The position numbers and the translations under genes are program-made. A DNA stretch of 64,000 nt from Lacisediminihabitans sp040549465 (lineage in GTDB: Bacteria; Actinomycetota; Actinomycetes; Actinomycetales; Microbacteriaceae), in the NCBI RefSeq assembly GCF_040549465.1, contig NZ_JBEPTL010000002.1, positions 124,001 through 188,000 on the forward strand, in the 5' to 3' direction. Positions 49,435-58,580 of the stretch are shown here, piece after piece; the first letter of the stretch is position 1, and each line of letters begins with the position of its first letter. The notes under the pieces are model-generated. The model was not told the DNA's origin. It did not search any database and worked only from the letters and a program-made list of their open reading frames with translations.

Positions 49435-52400
49435 GGGTCAAGCTCACACTGCGGCGCGAGTCAGGTGAGGGCGTAGATCTGGTTGTCACCACTGATGCCA
49501 CGGCGACGGTCGGCAACGTGGCTCGTTCCATCCTCGAGACGGATCCCGCGGGTGGTCGTGCGGTGGATCCGTCCACGATTCTGACATTGCATGTCGCCCC
49601 ACCCGGCGGCGCCAAACTTGTCCATCTCGATCCGGATACACCGCTGGGAGATGCGGCAATCGGATCGGGCTTCGACGTCGTTGTCGCCCCAGCCCCGGGG
49701 TATCCATCCGGCAGCGACGCAACTCCCGGTACAGCGGCTGCCGTTCTCAGGGTGTTGTCAGGCCCCGATAGCGGTCGCGAGTTTCGCTTACCCCTCGGCA
49801 GCGGCACGATCGGGCGTGGGGCTGGTAACGCTGTCAAGCTCAGCGACCCGCTTGTTTCCCAGAGTCACGCACGGATTGAAATCTCTGCCGACGGCATCGA
49901 TGTCGTCGATCTGAACTCGGCGAATGGCATTCTCGTCGACGGGGGTCTCGTGCCACGGCTGCGGCTTCCGAGCGGCCAGTCGGTGGTGCTTGGCGATAGT
50001 GAGGTGTCGATCGCACTTCTCGCCACGGCAGGCGACCGCGATGACGGCATCATCGAGCGCGGCGGTGTTCTGCGTTTCAATCGTTCACCGAGGGTCGAAT
50101 CGCGTTATCCGGGCAGGGAGTATCCGGTTCCGGAGATTCCGCTGGAGAAAGACCAGCAGCCTTTCAACTGGATTCTTATGGTTGCCCCTGTTCTGATGGG
50201 CGGTGTGATGTTCGCGATTTCGCGAAACCCGCTCTCGCTCGGTTTCATCGCCATGTCGCCGCTGATGGCGTTCGGCAACTGGTTCTCGCAGCGTTCGCGG
50301 GTCGGCAAGAAGGCGAAGATCGAGATCGAGAGGTTCGAGCTTCAACTTGAGGATCTCGGCGAGCAACTCGAGAAGGAGATTCCGCTGGAGCGTTCTGTGC
50401 GCCTGCTGGAGAGCCCTTCCGTCGCAGAGGTCTACTCCGAAGCCCTTCGGCTGGAACCCCGGTTGTGGACGCGACGGCCTGAGCACTGGAACTTTCTCGA
50501 TCTGCGACTCGGGCTCGGCAGAATGCCGAGCCGCAACACGATGACCGACGGCGACGCGAAGCGTGGCCTTCCGCTGTATGCCAAACGCGTTGACGAGCTG
50601 CGCGATCGAGTGGGTTTCATCGACGACGTTCCGGTCGTAGAGAATCCCTTCCTCTGCGGTGCGCTGGGTATTTCTGGCGAGCCGACGGCCGTCGCTGACG
50701 TCGCGCGAGCGATCGTCGTTCAGTATGCCGGCCTGCACTCGCCAGCGGAGGTCGCCTTCGGAGCGCTGTTGTCGCCATCCGTGGCTCATGAGTTCGACTG
50801 GCTCAAGTGGCTGCCACACACGTCATCCCCTCACAGCCCCATTCAGGGAGTGCAACTCGCAGACAGCGCATCGACCGGTACCGCGCTGCTGAATGCACTC
50901 GAAGAAATCATCGAGCAGCGCCGCACTCAGCTCTCACGGACGGAGACCGAGCGTGGCGCCGGTGACGAGGATGATGCGGCCTCCGCGCGCGGGGCCAAGG
51001 TCGGCGCTCAACAGACCGCCTCCTTCTTCGCGGGTGGCGGGGCTGCTCTTGTGCTGCTGATCGCCAACGATGCGCCGGTCGATCGACCACGCCTCGTGCA
51101 GATTGTGGAGGATGCCGCCGACGCGCTCGTCTTTCCGATCTGGATGGCTCCGGTCGCTGAGGCGCTCCCGGCGGCCTGTCGTACCTTCGTCGATGTCGCT
51201 CGCGGACTCGAGGCCGCCGACGTGCACTTTGTACGCCAGGGCACGATTGCAACCGACGTACGTGTGGAGGGCGTCTCTGCGGAATACGCACTCATGCTTG
51301 CTCGCCGGCTTGCGCCGGTAGTCGACGCGGGGGCGGTGGTCGCCGACTCGAGTGACCTTCCCCGCAGTGTGCCGCTGTTGAGTCTTCTGGGGTCCGACCT
51401 GTCCACAGAACCTCAGGCTGCGATTGATCGCTGGGTGCAGAACAAGTCGATCCACGACAGGAGCGGCCGTCCCCCGGTCGCTCGCAAGCGTGCAGGAACC
51501 CTGCGCGCGCTTGTCGGCCAATCCTCACCGGATGCGATGCATCTCGATCTTCGAACGCAGGGTCCCCACGCGTTGGTTGGTGGCACGACGGGCTCAGGAA
51601 AGTCGGAGTTTCTCCAGGCGTGGGTGCTGGGAATGGCTGCGGAGTACAGTCCCGATCGAGTCACGTTCCTCTTTGTCGACTACAAAGGTGGCGCGGCTTT
51701 CGCCGAGTGTGTGAATCTGCCGCACTGTGTCGGGCTGGTCACCGACCTGAGCCAACACCTGGTGCGCCGCGCCCTGACCAGTCTTCGTGCCGAACTCCAC
51801 TATCGCGAGCACCTCTTCAACCGCAAGAAGGCCAAAGACCTGCTGGAGTTGGAGAAGCGCGGCGACCCGGAATGTCCTCCTGCTCTCATCCTGGTCATCG
51901 ACGAGTTTGCGGCGCTGGCCGGTGAGGTACCGGAATTCGTCGATGGAGTCGTCGATATCGCCCAGCGCGGTCGTTCCCTCGGAATCCACCTCATCATGGC
52001 GACTCAGAGGCCTGCTGGTGTGATCAAAGACAACCTTCGAGCGAACACCAATCTTCGCATCGCCCTACGGATGGCCGACGAATCCGATTCCAAGGATGTT
52101 GTGGGCGATCCCGTCGCAGGCACATTCGATCCAGGAATTCCCGGTCGAGGAATCGCCAAGATGGGTCCGGGCCGACTCGTGCCGTTCCAATCCGGTTATG
52201 CCGGCGGCTGGTCGAGCGACGAACCGCGCGAGGCTCAGGTCAGCGTCGCCGAGCTGCGCTTCGGTTCGACGGTTCTCTGGGAGTCGGACTCGCTGCTGGA
52301 CTCCGACAGCCAGGATGAAGATCTCGGTCCCAACGATCAGAAGCGCATCGTGCAGACCCTCATCCATGCGGGCGCGATCGCCAAGATCCCGGCGCCGCGA

Positions 52401-53951
52401 CGACCATGGCTTGACGATCTTGCCACGACTGCCGACATCCTCGATATCGAGGCCGATGGCGAGTCGCGCATCGCGATAGGAATCGCGGACATTCCCGAGA
52501 GACAATTGCAGGCGCCGCTCTTTTACGAACCAGACCGCGACGGGGCGATGCTCATCTATGGCACCAGTGGGTCGGGCAAATCCACCGCGCTGCGCTCGAT
52601 CGCCATTTCTGCGGGACTGCGACCGGATCGAGGTGGGGTCGAGGTTTACGGCCTCGATTTCGGTTCGGGAGGCCTTCGCTCCATCGAATCACTCCCTCAC
52701 GTCGGATCGATCGTCGCCGGCGACGATGCGGAGAGGTTGCAGCGACTGTTGCGAGACCTTCGGGGCATGCTCGACGACCGAGCCAAAAGGTTCAGCGAAG
52801 CAAACGCCGCCAACCTCAACGAATATCGCGAAATCAGTGGCCGGCCAGACGAGCCGCGCATTCTGTTGCTCATCGATGGGTTCGGCAACTTCAAACAGGA
52901 GTGGGACGCATCCTCGGCACGGTCTCCGTACTTCAACATCTTCATGCGAATCCTCGGCGAGGGCCGACCGCTCGGTGTGCACGCGATCGCCACCGCGGAT
53001 CGGTATGGCGCCGTTCCGACGTCGGTGAGCGCGAACGTGACCAAGCGGATTGTGCTACGAATGTCGGACGAGGGCTCATACGGCATACTCGGGGTACCGA
53101 AAGACATCCTGGGCGACCTCTCGGCGCCGGGACGTGGAATCGTCGACGGATTCGAAACCCAGATCGCCGTGCTCGGCGGCACATCGAACGTGGCCCAGCA
53201 GTCCAGGGATGTGGATGCGCTCGCCGAACGTCTGCGCGCCGCCGGTGCACGCGATGTCGCAGCCGTCGGTTCGTTGCCCACCGAACTGACGCCGCAGGAA
53301 CTGCCCGATTCGATCAATGGAATGCCGGTCATTGGCATGAGCGACGACGTTCTTGGCCCACGTGGATTCGAGCCCCTGGGTACCTTCGTGGTGACGGGAC
53401 CCCCGCGCAGCGGTAAGACAAATGCGCTGCGCGCTGTGGTCAGTTCGATGCAGCGGTTCGATCCCGAGGTGAAAATGTTCCACTTCGGGGGAAGGCGTGC
53501 GCAGCTTCGCAATTACGTGAAGTGGACCGCCAGCGCAACCACAGTCGATGATGCCCGCGCACTGGCCAAAGGGCTTGTGGAACTTGTGCCAGATGAATCC
53601 ATACCGGGCAAGATTCTCATCGTTGTCGAGGGCGTCACTGATTTTGCTGATTCCGATGCCGAACGCCCGCTCAAGGAGCTGTTCCAGGCAATCAACCGCA
53701 GTGAACATTTCCTCATCGGTGACGGCGACATTGCCGCCCTCGGATCCGGCTACGGTTTCATCGGCGACTTCAAGGCCGGTCGACGAGGGATTGCACTCAA
53801 GCCGGAAACCTACGATGGCGATTCGCTCTTCAAAGTTCCGTTTCCGCGGGTTCAGAGACACGAGTTCCCCGAGGGTCGTGGGATCTTTGTCGAGAACGGC
53901 CAGTTCGTCACTGTGCAGCTACCGCTCGTCGATGCCGAACCAGGTGCCTGA
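49431..53951 (+). CDS. eccC: EccC/EssC-type secretion ATPase with ubiquitin-like and FHA N-terminus
   Basis: A 1506-residue FtsK/SpoIIIE-family ATPase, the motor of type VII secretion. Residues 1-85 look like a ubiquitin-like beta-grasp and about 100-190 form an FHA domain (TIGRGAGNAV, SQSHARIEI, NSANGI). Two membrane helices lie near 243-285, then three ATPase domains follow. Walker A motifs are GTTGSGKS (718-725), GTSGSGKST (from 1044) and GPPRSGKT (from 1323). Only the first has a full Walker B (LVIDEFAAL); domains two and three have LLLIDGFG and LIVVEGV, so they probably do not hydrolyse ATP efficiently. FHA domains at the N-terminus are a feature of Firmicutes EssC, not of mycobacterial EccC. 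Confidence 0.93.
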   Translation: MRVKLTLRRESGEGVDLVVTTDATATVGNVARSILETDPAGGRAVDPSTILTLHVAPPGGAKLVHLDPDTPLGDAAIGSGFDVVVAPAPGYPSGSDATPGTAAAVLRVLSGPDSGREFRLPLGSGTIGRGAGNAVKLSDPLVSQSHARIEISADGIDVVDLNSANGILVDGGLVPRLRLPSGQSVVLGDSEVSIALLATAGDRDDGIIERGGVLRFNRSPRVESRYPGREYPVPEIPLEKDQQPFNWILMVAPVLMGGVMFAISRNPLSLGFIAMSPLMAFGNWFSQRSRVGKKAKIEIERFELQLEDLGEQLEKEIPLERSVRLLESPSVAEVYSEALRLEPRLWTRRPEHWNFLDLRLGLGRMPSRNTMTDGDAKRGLPLYAKRVDELRDRVGFIDDVPVVENPFLCGALGISGEPTAVADVARAIVVQYAGLHSPAEVAFGALLSPSVAHEFDWLKWLPHTSSPHSPIQGVQLADSASTGTALLNALEEIIEQRRTQLSRTETERGAGDEDDAASARGAKVGAQQTASFFAGGGAALVLLIANDAPVDRPRLVQIVEDAADALVFPIWMAPVAEALPAACRTFVDVARGLEAADVHFVRQGTIATDVRVEGVSAEYALMLARRLAPVVDAGAVVADSSDLPRSVPLLSLLGSDLSTEPQAAIDRWVQNKSIHDRSGRPPVARKRAGTLRALVGQSSPDAMHLDLRTQGPHALVGGTTGSGKSEFLQAWVLGMAAEYSPDRVTFLFVDYKGGAAFAECVNLPHCVGLVTDLSQHLVRRALTSLRAELHYREHLFNRKKAKDLLELEKRGDPECPPALILVIDEFAALAGEVPEFVDGVVDIAQRGRSLGIHLIMATQRPAGVIKDNLRANTNLRIALRMADESDSKDVVGDPVAGTFDPGIPGRGIAKMGPGRLVPFQSGYAGGWSSDEPREAQVSVAELRFGSTVLWESDSLLDSDSQDEDLGPNDQKRIVQTLIHAGAIAKIPAPRRPWLDDLATTADILDIEADGESRIAIGIADIPERQLQAPLFYEPDRDGAMLIYGTSGSGKSTALRSIAISAGLRPDRGGVEVYGLDFGSGGLRSIESLPHVGSIVAGDDAERLQRLLRDLRGMLDDRAKRFSEANAANLNEYREISGRPDEPRILLLIDGFGNFKQEWDASSARSPYFNIFMRILGEGRPLGVHAIATADRYGAVPTSVSANVTKRIVLRMSDEGSYGILGVPKDILGDLSAPGRGIVDGFETQIAVLGGTSNVAQQSRDVDALAERLRAAGARDVAAVGSLPTELTPQELPDSINGMPVIGMSDDVLGPRGFEPLGTFVVTGPPRSGKTNALRAVVSSMQRFDPEVKMFHFGGRRAQLRNYVKWTASATTVDDARALAKGLVELVPDESIPGKILIVVEGVTDFADSDAERPLKELFQAINRSEHFLIGDGDIAALGSGYGFIGDFKAGRRGIALKPETYDGDSLFKVPFPRVQRHEFPEGRGIFVENGQFVTVQLPLVDAEPGA

Positions 53952-54063
53952 TCGGGTGTTCGAATGGGTACCGCTGCCCATTGGTGGGCTGCACCGACTG
54001 CAATAGTGTTTATTGAACGAGGTCCGAAGCGAGGACCTGTCAGCAACGAGGGAAGGTCTGATC

Positions 54064-54351
54064 ATGGCAGATTTCAAGGCGACATATGGCGAGATGGACA
54101 GCATGGCGAACAAGCTGGGAGCGGGTCGCGAAGAGATCAGCGACACGCTGAAGCGACTCAAGCAGGATGTCGACACTCTGCTCGGAGACGACTTCAAGAC
54201 CGAGCACGCTTCGGGCAGGTTCGGCGAGGGCTACACGGAACTCACCACGGGCCTCGAGAGCGCGATCGACGGCATCAAAGAGATGGGCGATTCGCTCCGC
54301 AAGATGATGCAGGCGATCAAGGACACCGACGCATCGATGGCCGGTAGCTAG
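54064..54351 (+). CDS. WXG100-family secreted protein (Esx-like)
   Basis: A 95-residue, highly helical protein of WXG100 size, with a central turn and heptad-like helices on each side. The central Trp-x-Gly is replaced by a GRFGEGY segment around residue 60, so it is a divergent member. It lies directly after the EccC-type gene, preceded by GGAAGG, and is followed by a strong hairpin, a layout usual for abundant Esx substrates. The C-terminal YxxxD/E-type secretion signal is not evident. Most likely a substrate or structural partner of the secretion system. Confidence 0.82.
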   Translation: MADFKATYGEMDSMANKLGAGREEISDTLKRLKQDVDTLLGDDFKTEHASGRFGEGYTELTTGLESAIDGIKEMGDSLRKMMQAIKDTDASMAGS

Positions 54352-54365
54352 TCACACGCCACGAC

Positions 54366-54393
54366 GGGGGAGAACACGAGCGTGTTCTCCCCC
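54366..54393 (+). terminator. Hairpin after the Esx-like gene
   Basis: GGGGGAGAACAC and GTGTTCTCCCCC form a perfect 12-pair stem with loop GAGC, 15 bases after the Esx stop. No T-run follows. It should stabilise or terminate the upstream mRNA so that the Esx-like protein is made in excess over the downstream genes. Confidence 0.78.
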
Positions 54394-54451
54394 GGCACTG
54401 CCTCAACCATCACAGTTGCGCGAATTTCGTTGCCGAGCGGAGGAACCAGTC

Positions 54452-54778
54452 ATGCCTGACGTCTACGTCAAGGTCGAGCATTTGAACGAGTTGAACGGAT
54501 CGCTTAAGCAGATTCTCGTGGAATTCACCGATGCCGGAAAGCGCACCAGTGCGCTGCAGGACATGATCGGCAGGCCGGACGGCGAATCGAGTCTGCGCGA
54601 CAAAACCCATGACTTCGAGGGCGGATGGGACGACCGTCGCAACGCGCTGGTTGAGAAGCTAACGAAAATCCAGTCGCGGGTCGAGGGCACGTGCAAGGGC
54701 TGGCAGGACTTCGATCTTAACGCGGCCAAGAGCTTGAAAGTAACAGAAGACGCCGGCAGCACACTGCCCAAGCGTTGA
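54452..54778 (+). CDS. Second Esx-size helical protein
   Basis: A 108-residue helical protein, similar in size and likely hairpin shape to WXG100 proteins. The turn between helices may be the FEGGWDDRR segment near residue 55, where a Trp is conserved but spaced differently from WXG. GGAGG precedes ATG 54452. It sits 58 bases after the hairpin and 20 bases before the large effector candidate, so it may be the partner of either the first Esx-like protein or the effector. Confidence 0.72.
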   Translation: MPDVYVKVEHLNELNGSLKQILVEFTDAGKRTSALQDMIGRPDGESSLRDKTHDFEGGWDDRRNALVEKLTKIQSRVEGTCKGWQDFDLNAAKSLKVTEDAGSTLPKR

Positions 54779-54798
54779 CGACCCTGGGGTGACGAACA

Positions 54799-56136
54799 AT
54801 GAAGACGAATAAGGGTGGCCACACGGTCGCGGTCCTCGAGGGCAATGCGTCGGGGATAGTCCAACGCGGCACAGACATCGAGGATCTCGGCGAGCAGATG
54901 ATCGGCGCGGCGGGACTGCTTCAGAAGATCGGGGATGGAGCTACCGAGGAAAAGGGTAGGTCGATTGAGAAGATTCGCGACGAGGTCGGCGACGCCTATA
55001 AGGACCTCAAACTCGCCGGTGAGCGCTACAAGCCGACCGGTACGGTTATGAAAACTTACGGTACCAAGCTCGACGCAGTTCAGACGGCGATGCGCAAGAT
55101 CGTCGCGGACGCCGAGGATGCCGAGCGCAACTACAACAGCAAAAAACAGGCCGCAGCAGACGCGCAGTCGACCGTTGACGGTTCGACCGCTCCCAATCCC
55201 GCCGACGCAACCGCCGTTGCCAAAGATAAGACTCTCACTGAGACAGCCTCGACGGCCCACACCGACGCGTCAACCGCCGAAACCGCCCTTCATGATCAGT
55301 TCACGCTCTTCGACGCGCAATGGGACGTGTGGGATCGTGCGTACGAGGAGGCCCTGAAGGGAATCAACGACGCGACGGAGGGGAACGTTAGCGATGACTG
55401 GACCGACAACCTTGCTGGTTTCGTCGACATCGTGCTGAAAGTTCTCAGCTGGGTCGGGATCGCGCTTGCGGTGCTCGCTCTCATCGTCGGTGGTCCGATC
55501 ATTGCGGCCATTGCGGCGATCGTGGCAGTCGTAGCCCTGATCGGCACACTGTTCCTCTACTTCAAGGGACGCAAGGGTCTGGGAGACGTAGCTTGGGCCG
55601 TCGTCGGTGTTCTGCCCTTCGGGAAGCTTGGCAAGCTGTTTCAGTCGGGCAAGCGCATGGAGGGGCTGACCGGTTTCCTTAAGGGGCCGCTGAAGGAGAT
55701 CACGACCCCTCTCAGCCGCATCAAATCGCTCAACGGTCTGGTCCTCGGTTCCTACAAAGCCGGGCGAGCCGGCGGCCTCGGTCGGCTGAGCTCTCTCGGT
55801 CACATGGGAAGCGTTTTCACCCGATTCTCGAACTTCGGCGGCGCGGGATTCGCTAACGTCTGGACTCGCATCGCGGGAGGTTCAAGTCGGGCCTATATGG
55901 TCGCCTTCTCGAAGGCCGTCGACGATTTTCCGGCGGCACGGCGCGCCATCCTCGATGGACAGCTTGCTGGAACCCCGCTGGCTAAGGTGGTGTCAGACGG
56001 TGGTCAGGCGCTCACCCGCATCGATCAGATATTCAACGTGGGTGAATACGCTGTCAAGAAGGGGCACACGGTGGAGACCAAGGTCGAGTCATTCGCCGGT
56101 TCGAGTTCCGTAGACGCGTGGCGCTCTCAGCTGTGA
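54799..56136 (+). CDS. Candidate type VII effector with N-terminal helical domain and membrane helices
   Basis: A 445-residue protein with no recognised family. Residues 1-200 are helical and charged, like the LXG/WXG-type targeting halves of polymorphic effectors. Residues 206-255 form two adjoining hydrophobic segments (FVDIVLKVLSWVGIALAVLAL and the stretch after it). The C-terminal 180 residues are basic and Gly/Ser-rich with no known catalytic motif. Size, order and position after two Esx-size genes suggest a secreted or membrane-inserting substrate. No immunity gene is obvious, although three unknown genes follow in a coupled row. Confidence 0.65.
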   Translation: MKTNKGGHTVAVLEGNASGIVQRGTDIEDLGEQMIGAAGLLQKIGDGATEEKGRSIEKIRDEVGDAYKDLKLAGERYKPTGTVMKTYGTKLDAVQTAMRKIVADAEDAERNYNSKKQAAADAQSTVDGSTAPNPADATAVAKDKTLTETASTAHTDASTAETALHDQFTLFDAQWDVWDRAYEEALKGINDATEGNVSDDWTDNLAGFVDIVLKVLSWVGIALAVLALIVGGPIIAAIAAIVAVVALIGTLFLYFKGRKGLGDVAWAVVGVLPFGKLGKLFQSGKRMEGLTGFLKGPLKEITTPLSRIKSLNGLVLGSYKAGRAGGLGRLSSLGHMGSVFTRFSNFGGAGFANVWTRIAGGSSRAYMVAFSKAVDDFPAARRAILDGQLAGTPLAKVVSDGGQALTRIDQIFNVGEYAVKKGHTVETKVESFAGSSSVDAWRSQL

Positions 56137-56735
56137 CCCGGGTGGAGACCCCTTCGGGGGTTCCATCGTTCCGACTGCTTCTGCCTCAAGGTTGGGAGGA
56201 GCTTCCCGCAACCAGGGAGTCGATTGCGCAGCTCACGGCGCTATCCAGTGCGGTGTTCAAATCGCAGCACCGCCCAGACCTCGATAGCGAATTCACGCGC
56301 ATGATGGAACTGGCGACGCGACGGATGAAACAGGCCGGCGTCTTCGCTATCTACCTTCAGACCACTGTTCCTGAAGACGATGTGCTGCCGCTCTCCATGA
56401 GCGCCTCGATCGTCCGCGGGCGTTTGGGAGGAACCCTCGACCGCGAAGTCAGCTCGCTGTTCCGCGACAGAGGCGCCGCCTTCCTCTCCGACAATCACCA
56501 GATCGTTCGCTGGACAGCCGACACAGTGCACGACGGAGAATTCACGGGAACGTCATCGCGCGTCATCGACTATCTGATCCCGGTTCCTGGGGCAGGGCGA
56601 CGCACTGCCCTCCAATTCACCACCACACTCGTACATCCAACCGGGGACGACGAGGCCAGCGAACTCGTCGACCAGATGGCGCAGCTCAGCGACGTCATCG
56701 TGAGTACTTTTAGCTGGGAAGGGGCCCCGGCATGA
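56133..56735 (+). CDS. Unknown protein of the secretion locus
   Basis: A 200-residue soluble protein, alpha/beta by composition, opening with PSFRLLLPQGWEELPATRES. It has no signal peptide or membrane helix. GTG 56133 overlaps the effector-candidate stop (GTGA), a coupling that argues for interaction or balanced synthesis; GTG 56118 is an alternative start. The opening LPQGWEELP is reminiscent of PsbP/Mog1-like or EspG-independent chaperone folds, but this is only a resemblance. It could be a dedicated chaperone or an immunity protein. Confidence 0.6.
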   Translation: MTRVETPSGVPSFRLLLPQGWEELPATRESIAQLTALSSAVFKSQHRPDLDSEFTRMMELATRRMKQAGVFAIYLQTTVPEDDVLPLSMSASIVRGRLGGTLDREVSSLFRDRGAAFLSDNHQIVRWTADTVHDGEFTGTSSRVIDYLIPVPGAGRRTALQFTTTLVHPTGDDEASELVDQMAQLSDVIVSTFSWEGAPA

Positions 56736-57298
56736 GCTATACCATGCTCTATGACAGCTCCATCTGGCATCCGATACCCCGGGATTTTCCCACCGACGAA
56801 TGGGCGTCAGCCGAGGCATGGGCCGATGGGTTCGTCGCACTGTTCGAGGTCGACCTCGGGCCTCTCGCGTCAGACGGCAAGGCCGCGCTCCGCGAGTTCG
56901 CTTTCTCGGCGATAGCCGATCGTCAACCGGATGTCGCGGAGTCACTCGTCTTCTGCCCCCGGGTTCTTCCCGTGTTGGGAATTGTCAACGTGATGTTCCT
57001 CCAGGCGGCCCAGGATGACGAAGTCGATCTGACCGCACTCGCCGCCAGCGACCCCCGAGCCCAGTTGGAGCCCACTGTCGAACCATTCGAAACCACCGAC
57101 CTCGGGGTCGGCGCTCGCGGTGCGGTGGTGATCGACTCGGCTGACGACCTCAGCGCGGCCGGTGCGTTCACCTACGCGTTTCAGCGCCACGATCAAGTGG
57201 TCTACGTGGCGGCTACGGCCGACCGGGTCACTGAAGCCACGCTTATGCTGACCTTCGTCGACGACCTCGTACGAGGCATCAGCGTAGAGGCATTGTGA
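56732..57298 (+). CDS. Unknown protein of the secretion locus
   Basis: A 188-residue soluble acidic protein, no motif recognised. It opens MSYTMLYDSSIWHPIPRDFP and has a pattern similar to the preceding protein (short strand, Pro-rich turn, helix, then beta region ending in a long helix). The two may be distant paralogues. It overlaps neighbours by four bases on both sides. Role unknown; chaperone or immunity function is a guess from position. Confidence 0.6.
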   Translation: MSYTMLYDSSIWHPIPRDFPTDEWASAEAWADGFVALFEVDLGPLASDGKAALREFAFSAIADRQPDVAESLVFCPRVLPVLGIVNVMFLQAAQDDEVDLTALAASDPRAQLEPTVEPFETTDLGVGARGAVVIDSADDLSAAGAFTYAFQRHDQVVYVAATADRVTEATLMLTFVDDLVRGISVEAL

Positions 57299-58206
57299 CG
57301 CAGCGCAATCGTGATCGAAATCCGCAGCAGGTACTCAGTGCCACAGACGTCACGGTAGCCCGGGCGAAGGAGATCAGTTCCATTTCCCGAGTACGAATCA
57401 TCCGTTCGCTCGAAGATGCCGCCCTCGAAAGGCTCGACCCGCAGGTTTTGCGAGCCGTCACGGATGTGGATCGTCGTTTTGATCGTGAGCACGCCGAACT
57501 GAGCGGGGAATACGAGAGACGCTTCGACGCCATGGAACCCGATCCGGCTGGCCGTCCGGTTTCGGGAGCGGCAGACGTGTTCGGCATGCTGTTGGCCGTG
57601 ATTGCTGTCGCGTTGGTGCTCGCGGGAGACAAATTCGGCTCGGCTGTGCCACTCGCCCCCGCGGCCGTCACGGCAACGGTGCTGATTGTCGTGGCCGCCT
57701 GTCTTCATGCGGCCGTGGCTCTGGGCAGGAGTCGCTCAGGCCGGGGTGCGTCACACGCCTGGTCGATGATTGTGGTGACTGCCGCGGCGGCATTAATCAC
57801 CGCGGCGTGGCTCGTCGTGCGGTGGCAGCGCCAGTCTGATCAAGAATTTGCCTACATTCTCGTTCTCGCCGCGGTCATTGTGGTCGGCGGACTCATCTGT
57901 CTCTTGGTGGCGGTCGGGGCGGGCAGGAATGCCGCCCGTCGCGCGCACGCTCTTCGTGCGGGAGCACTACGCAGAATTGATGAGACGGCTGATCTCGAAT
58001 CAGCCTTGGAGATCGCGCGCACCAGGAGCCAGTCGGAGGCGCGAAGCTTTCTCGAACGGATGCCGGGGGAGCGTCGGCGCGAACTCGACGAGGCCATTCT
58101 TGCCGGGGTGCGCGAAATGCTCAAGAAAGAAGAGTACGGGCTCGAGTTCGTGCGACCTCTCCGCGAATCTCCTCGATTCGAACTGCGATACACCGAAAAG
58201 CTCTAG
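57295..58206 (+). CDS. Membrane protein of the secretion locus, unknown function
   Basis: A 303-residue protein. A charged helical N-terminal region (1-88) is followed by four transmembrane helices (near 93-112, 122-142, 152-172 and 185-206) and a charged C-terminal domain of 95 residues rich in Arg and Glu. It starts at GTG within the preceding stop. With the EccC-type ATPase and the RDD-FHA protein it is the only integral membrane component encoded here apart from the effector candidate, so it may form part of the membrane channel in place of EccB, EccD and EccE, which are not seen. This is inference. Confidence 0.62.
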   Translation: MTQRNRDRNPQQVLSATDVTVARAKEISSISRVRIIRSLEDAALERLDPQVLRAVTDVDRRFDREHAELSGEYERRFDAMEPDPAGRPVSGAADVFGMLLAVIAVALVLAGDKFGSAVPLAPAAVTATVLIVVAACLHAAVALGRSRSGRGASHAWSMIVVTAAAALITAAWLVVRWQRQSDQEFAYILVLAAVIVVGGLICLLVAVGAGRNAARRAHALRAGALRRIDETADLESALEIARTRSQSEARSFLERMPGERRRELDEAILAGVREMLKKEEYGLEFVRPLRESPRFELRYTEKL

Positions 58207-58282
58207 CGCGGGATGCGGATATCGCGGGCTATTCCCTCGTGTTCGGCGCCTCGACGCTCGTTTCGATGAGACCGCCGATCAT

Positions 58283-58311
58283 TTGACCGAAGCCTCCACC
58301 CCGGCTAGTAT
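58283..58311 (+). promoter_or_regulatory. Promoter of the rpsL operon and long leader
   Basis: TTGACC (58283-58288) and TAGTAT (58306-58311) are spaced by exactly 17 bases: the clearest promoter in the window. Transcription would start near 58318, leaving about 263 untranslated bases before rpsL at 58581. In this 374-base gap (58207-58580) I find no gene; the AAGGAG ribosome site is at its end, and the leader has no recognised riboswitch. Confidence 0.75.
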
Positions 58312-58580
58312 TAATCAGGTGTGTGCTTTGTCGTGCGCTTGAATCATGCCCACTGTCTTATCGGCAGTTGGAACCATGACAGGCTCGGGCATCTGACATA
58401 CACAGCTGGGTTTGTTTTCGTTCAAGTTCTTCATTGGCGCAAGCAGCCCCCACGGCATACCACTCAGAATCTCAAACACGGGGTTCGCGCGTGGTGCAAA
58501 ACGGTTCGAAACACTCCAGTGGATCGGGCCGGATGCTAATGAACCAACTGTCACCGTGCAGTAAATACAAGGAGTACGTA

